This document shows, piece after piece, positions 31,661 through 32,421 of a stretch of 32,421 nt of DNA. Where the stretch lies: assembly GCF_000495475.1 (NCBI RefSeq), contig NZ_ASGZ01000055.1, positions 1 to 32,421 on the forward strand, written 5' to 3'. The notes beneath the pieces were generated by a model. It did no database searches. It had not been told where the DNA came from and saw only the letters and a program-made list of their open reading frames with translations. Each line of letters starts with the position of its first letter. Position 1 is the stretch's first letter. Origin of the DNA: Candidatus Halobonum tyrrellensis G22 (lineage in GTDB: Archaea > Halobacteriota > Halobacteria > Halobacteriales > Haloferacaceae). The translations under genes and the position numbers were made by a program.

Positions 31661-31699
31661 CCGTCTTCTCACTCCCGTTCGTCTCCATTCGTCCGTTCG
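31661..31699 (+). terminator. pyrimidine-rich tract after gcvH
   Basis: A C/T-rich stretch (CCGTCTTCTCACTCCC, then TTCGTCTCC) starts 35 nt after the gcvH stop, a likely termination zone for the gcvT-gcvH transcript. Confidence 0.35.
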
Positions 31700-31821
31700 C
31701 CACCGGCCGGCGGCGAGTCCCGACTCCGGTCGGGCCGAGGCAGGCTGACCCCTCGCTAGTCGACTGGACTACCGCTCGGCGATCGTGAGAATAGTAATTT
31801 TACGATAGTACCTCGATGTCG

Positions 31822-31978
31822 GACAGATACTCTATCTGTCTTTTATCGGTCTGCGGGCGACAGATGGGAGTATATCGACGATAGAAGTGGAGATGAGGCG
31901 GTTCGGAGGTTCGAGCGACCCTCTCGAACTGACCGGTCTATCCGAACGGGATAGGGCAGGAAGACGCGAATAAACGCG
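31822..31978. repeat. cluster of four short inverted repeats
   Basis: Four hairpin-forming repeats follow one another. GACAGATA/TATCTGTC at 31822-31840 has a 3-nt loop and is followed by TTTT. GTTCGAG/CTCGAAC at 31909-31929 has a 7-nt loop. CTATCC/GGATAG at 31938-31954 has a 5-nt loop. CGCG/CGCG at 31965-31978 has a 6-nt loop. They could shape a non-coding RNA or a terminator/regulatory zone. Confidence 0.6.
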
Positions 31979-32153
31979 CTTGAAGGCCCACAACTGGGGA
32001 TATCGGCTGAGGTCTATAAGATCCAACTACTCTATTTTGACTGACTATTGTAGGTTATACTCGGAAATAATATATTAGAGGCTGGCTAGCTATTCGTCTC
32101 ATCTCACACGAGTTCCGGCCCGCCATTACGATCGTATTGTTGTAACGCTCTCG

Positions 32154-32391
32154 TCCGGTGTCACCGGAACCACATCGGACAGTCCGCGTTTCGTTTCACG
32201 GCTCCAGATCCGGACCGAACCGGCGACGTGCCCGATCCGCACGGTCGCGGCGGTCGGGCGACAGTCGCGACGCGCGGCCGGCCCCCGCGTCGGTTCCGCT
32301 CTCGTCGGACGCCGCGCACCCGAGCGGGGTGTGACCCCGCCCCCGGCCAGCGGGTGGGACGGGCCCACCTGCATGCTGGCTGAGAGAAGCC
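32154..32391. repeat. GC-rich palindrome and hairpins near the right edge
   Basis: TCCGGTG-T-CACCGGA at 32154-32168 is a perfect 15-bp palindrome. GCGGGGT-GTG-ACCCCGC at 32324-32340 is a strong 7-bp hairpin. GGTGGG/CCCACC at 32353-32369 and GGCT/AGCC at 32378-32391 follow. The last three are contiguous and may belong to one structured transcript running past the window. Confidence 0.5.
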
Positions 32392-32421
32392 GTAAGAATC
32401 GTATGGGTGAACGTCCGAGGT

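Larger units (their letters stand above)
31700..32421. other. gene-poor intergenic region, AT-rich core
   Basis: No convincing gene lies in the last ~720 nt. The section 31780-32110 is far richer in A and T than the rest of the window. Only short frames occur: a 64-codon minus-strand frame from a TTG at 32026 and an 82-codon minus-strand frame at 32126-32374, neither with clear protein character. At the extreme right, CGTAAGAATCG (32391-32401) resembles a TATA box, so a gene may start just past the window edge. Hairpin clusters are listed separately. Confidence 0.6.

Noticed and set aside
31832-32026. 64-codon minus-strand frame with a TTG start in the AT-rich region
   Set aside because: It has no well-placed promoter box, no recognisable motif, and it runs through the inverted repeats.
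32320-32400. TPP riboswitch suggested by a CTGAGA motif
   Set aside because: Only the CTGAGA fragment is present; the other conserved THI-box segments and a thiamin gene are missing.

Overview
The window is chromosomal DNA from a haloarchaeon (class Halobacteria); I cannot name the genus. The evidence is high G+C DNA, acidic proteins, split RNA polymerase genes (rpoB''/rpoB' and rpoA'/rpoA''), a protein of the HVO_0476 zinc-finger type, and TATA-like boxes centred about 26-31 nt before many start codons, which is the layout of leaderless haloarchaeal transcripts. No mobile element, CRISPR array or rRNA is visible.

Layout. 1-2.8 kb: edge of a divergent gene, a small membrane protein, a GNAT acetyltransferase, a lipoprotein and a VOC-fold protein. 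2.9-13.4 kb, minus strand: the transcription/translation cluster rpoH-rpoB''-rpoB'-rpoA'-rpoA''-nusA, then rps12-rps7. A mechanosensitive channel gene with its own promoter sits between nusA and rps12. 13.5-14.8 kb: a hairpin-rich spacer, tRNA-Asp(GTC), a probably decayed gene, and two very short genes (a 51-aa CxxC protein and a 48-aa membrane protein with a six-codon upstream ORF). 14.9-17.3 kb: a fluoride channel pair (two crcB genes overlapping by GTGA), a HerA/FtsK-like ATPase, and a divergent membrane protein.

17.4-20.9 kb: a 17-bp tandem repeat running into the 3' end of a diverged isoaspartyl methyltransferase paralogue, a second SAM methyltransferase, a canonical Pcm, and a divergent winged-helix protein. 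21-22.9 kb: a MetE-like zinc methyltransferase and the zinc-ribbon protein. 23.1-27.3 kb: an envelope group made of a surface protein with duplicated domains and CxxxC pairs, a membrane-tethered HTH regulator with a nearby palindrome, and a membrane-anchored subtilisin-like protease. 27.4-31.6 kb: an ATP-grasp ligase, Hsp20, glyceraldehyde-3-phosphate dehydrogenase, and gcvT-gcvH. 31.6-32.4 kb: a gene-poor stretch, AT-rich for this genome, with a run of hairpins.

The parts most likely to hold something new are the protease/tethered-regulator/surface-protein group, the micro-gene cluster beside tRNA-Asp, and the hairpin-rich 3' spacer. All functional links between neighbours are inference from position.
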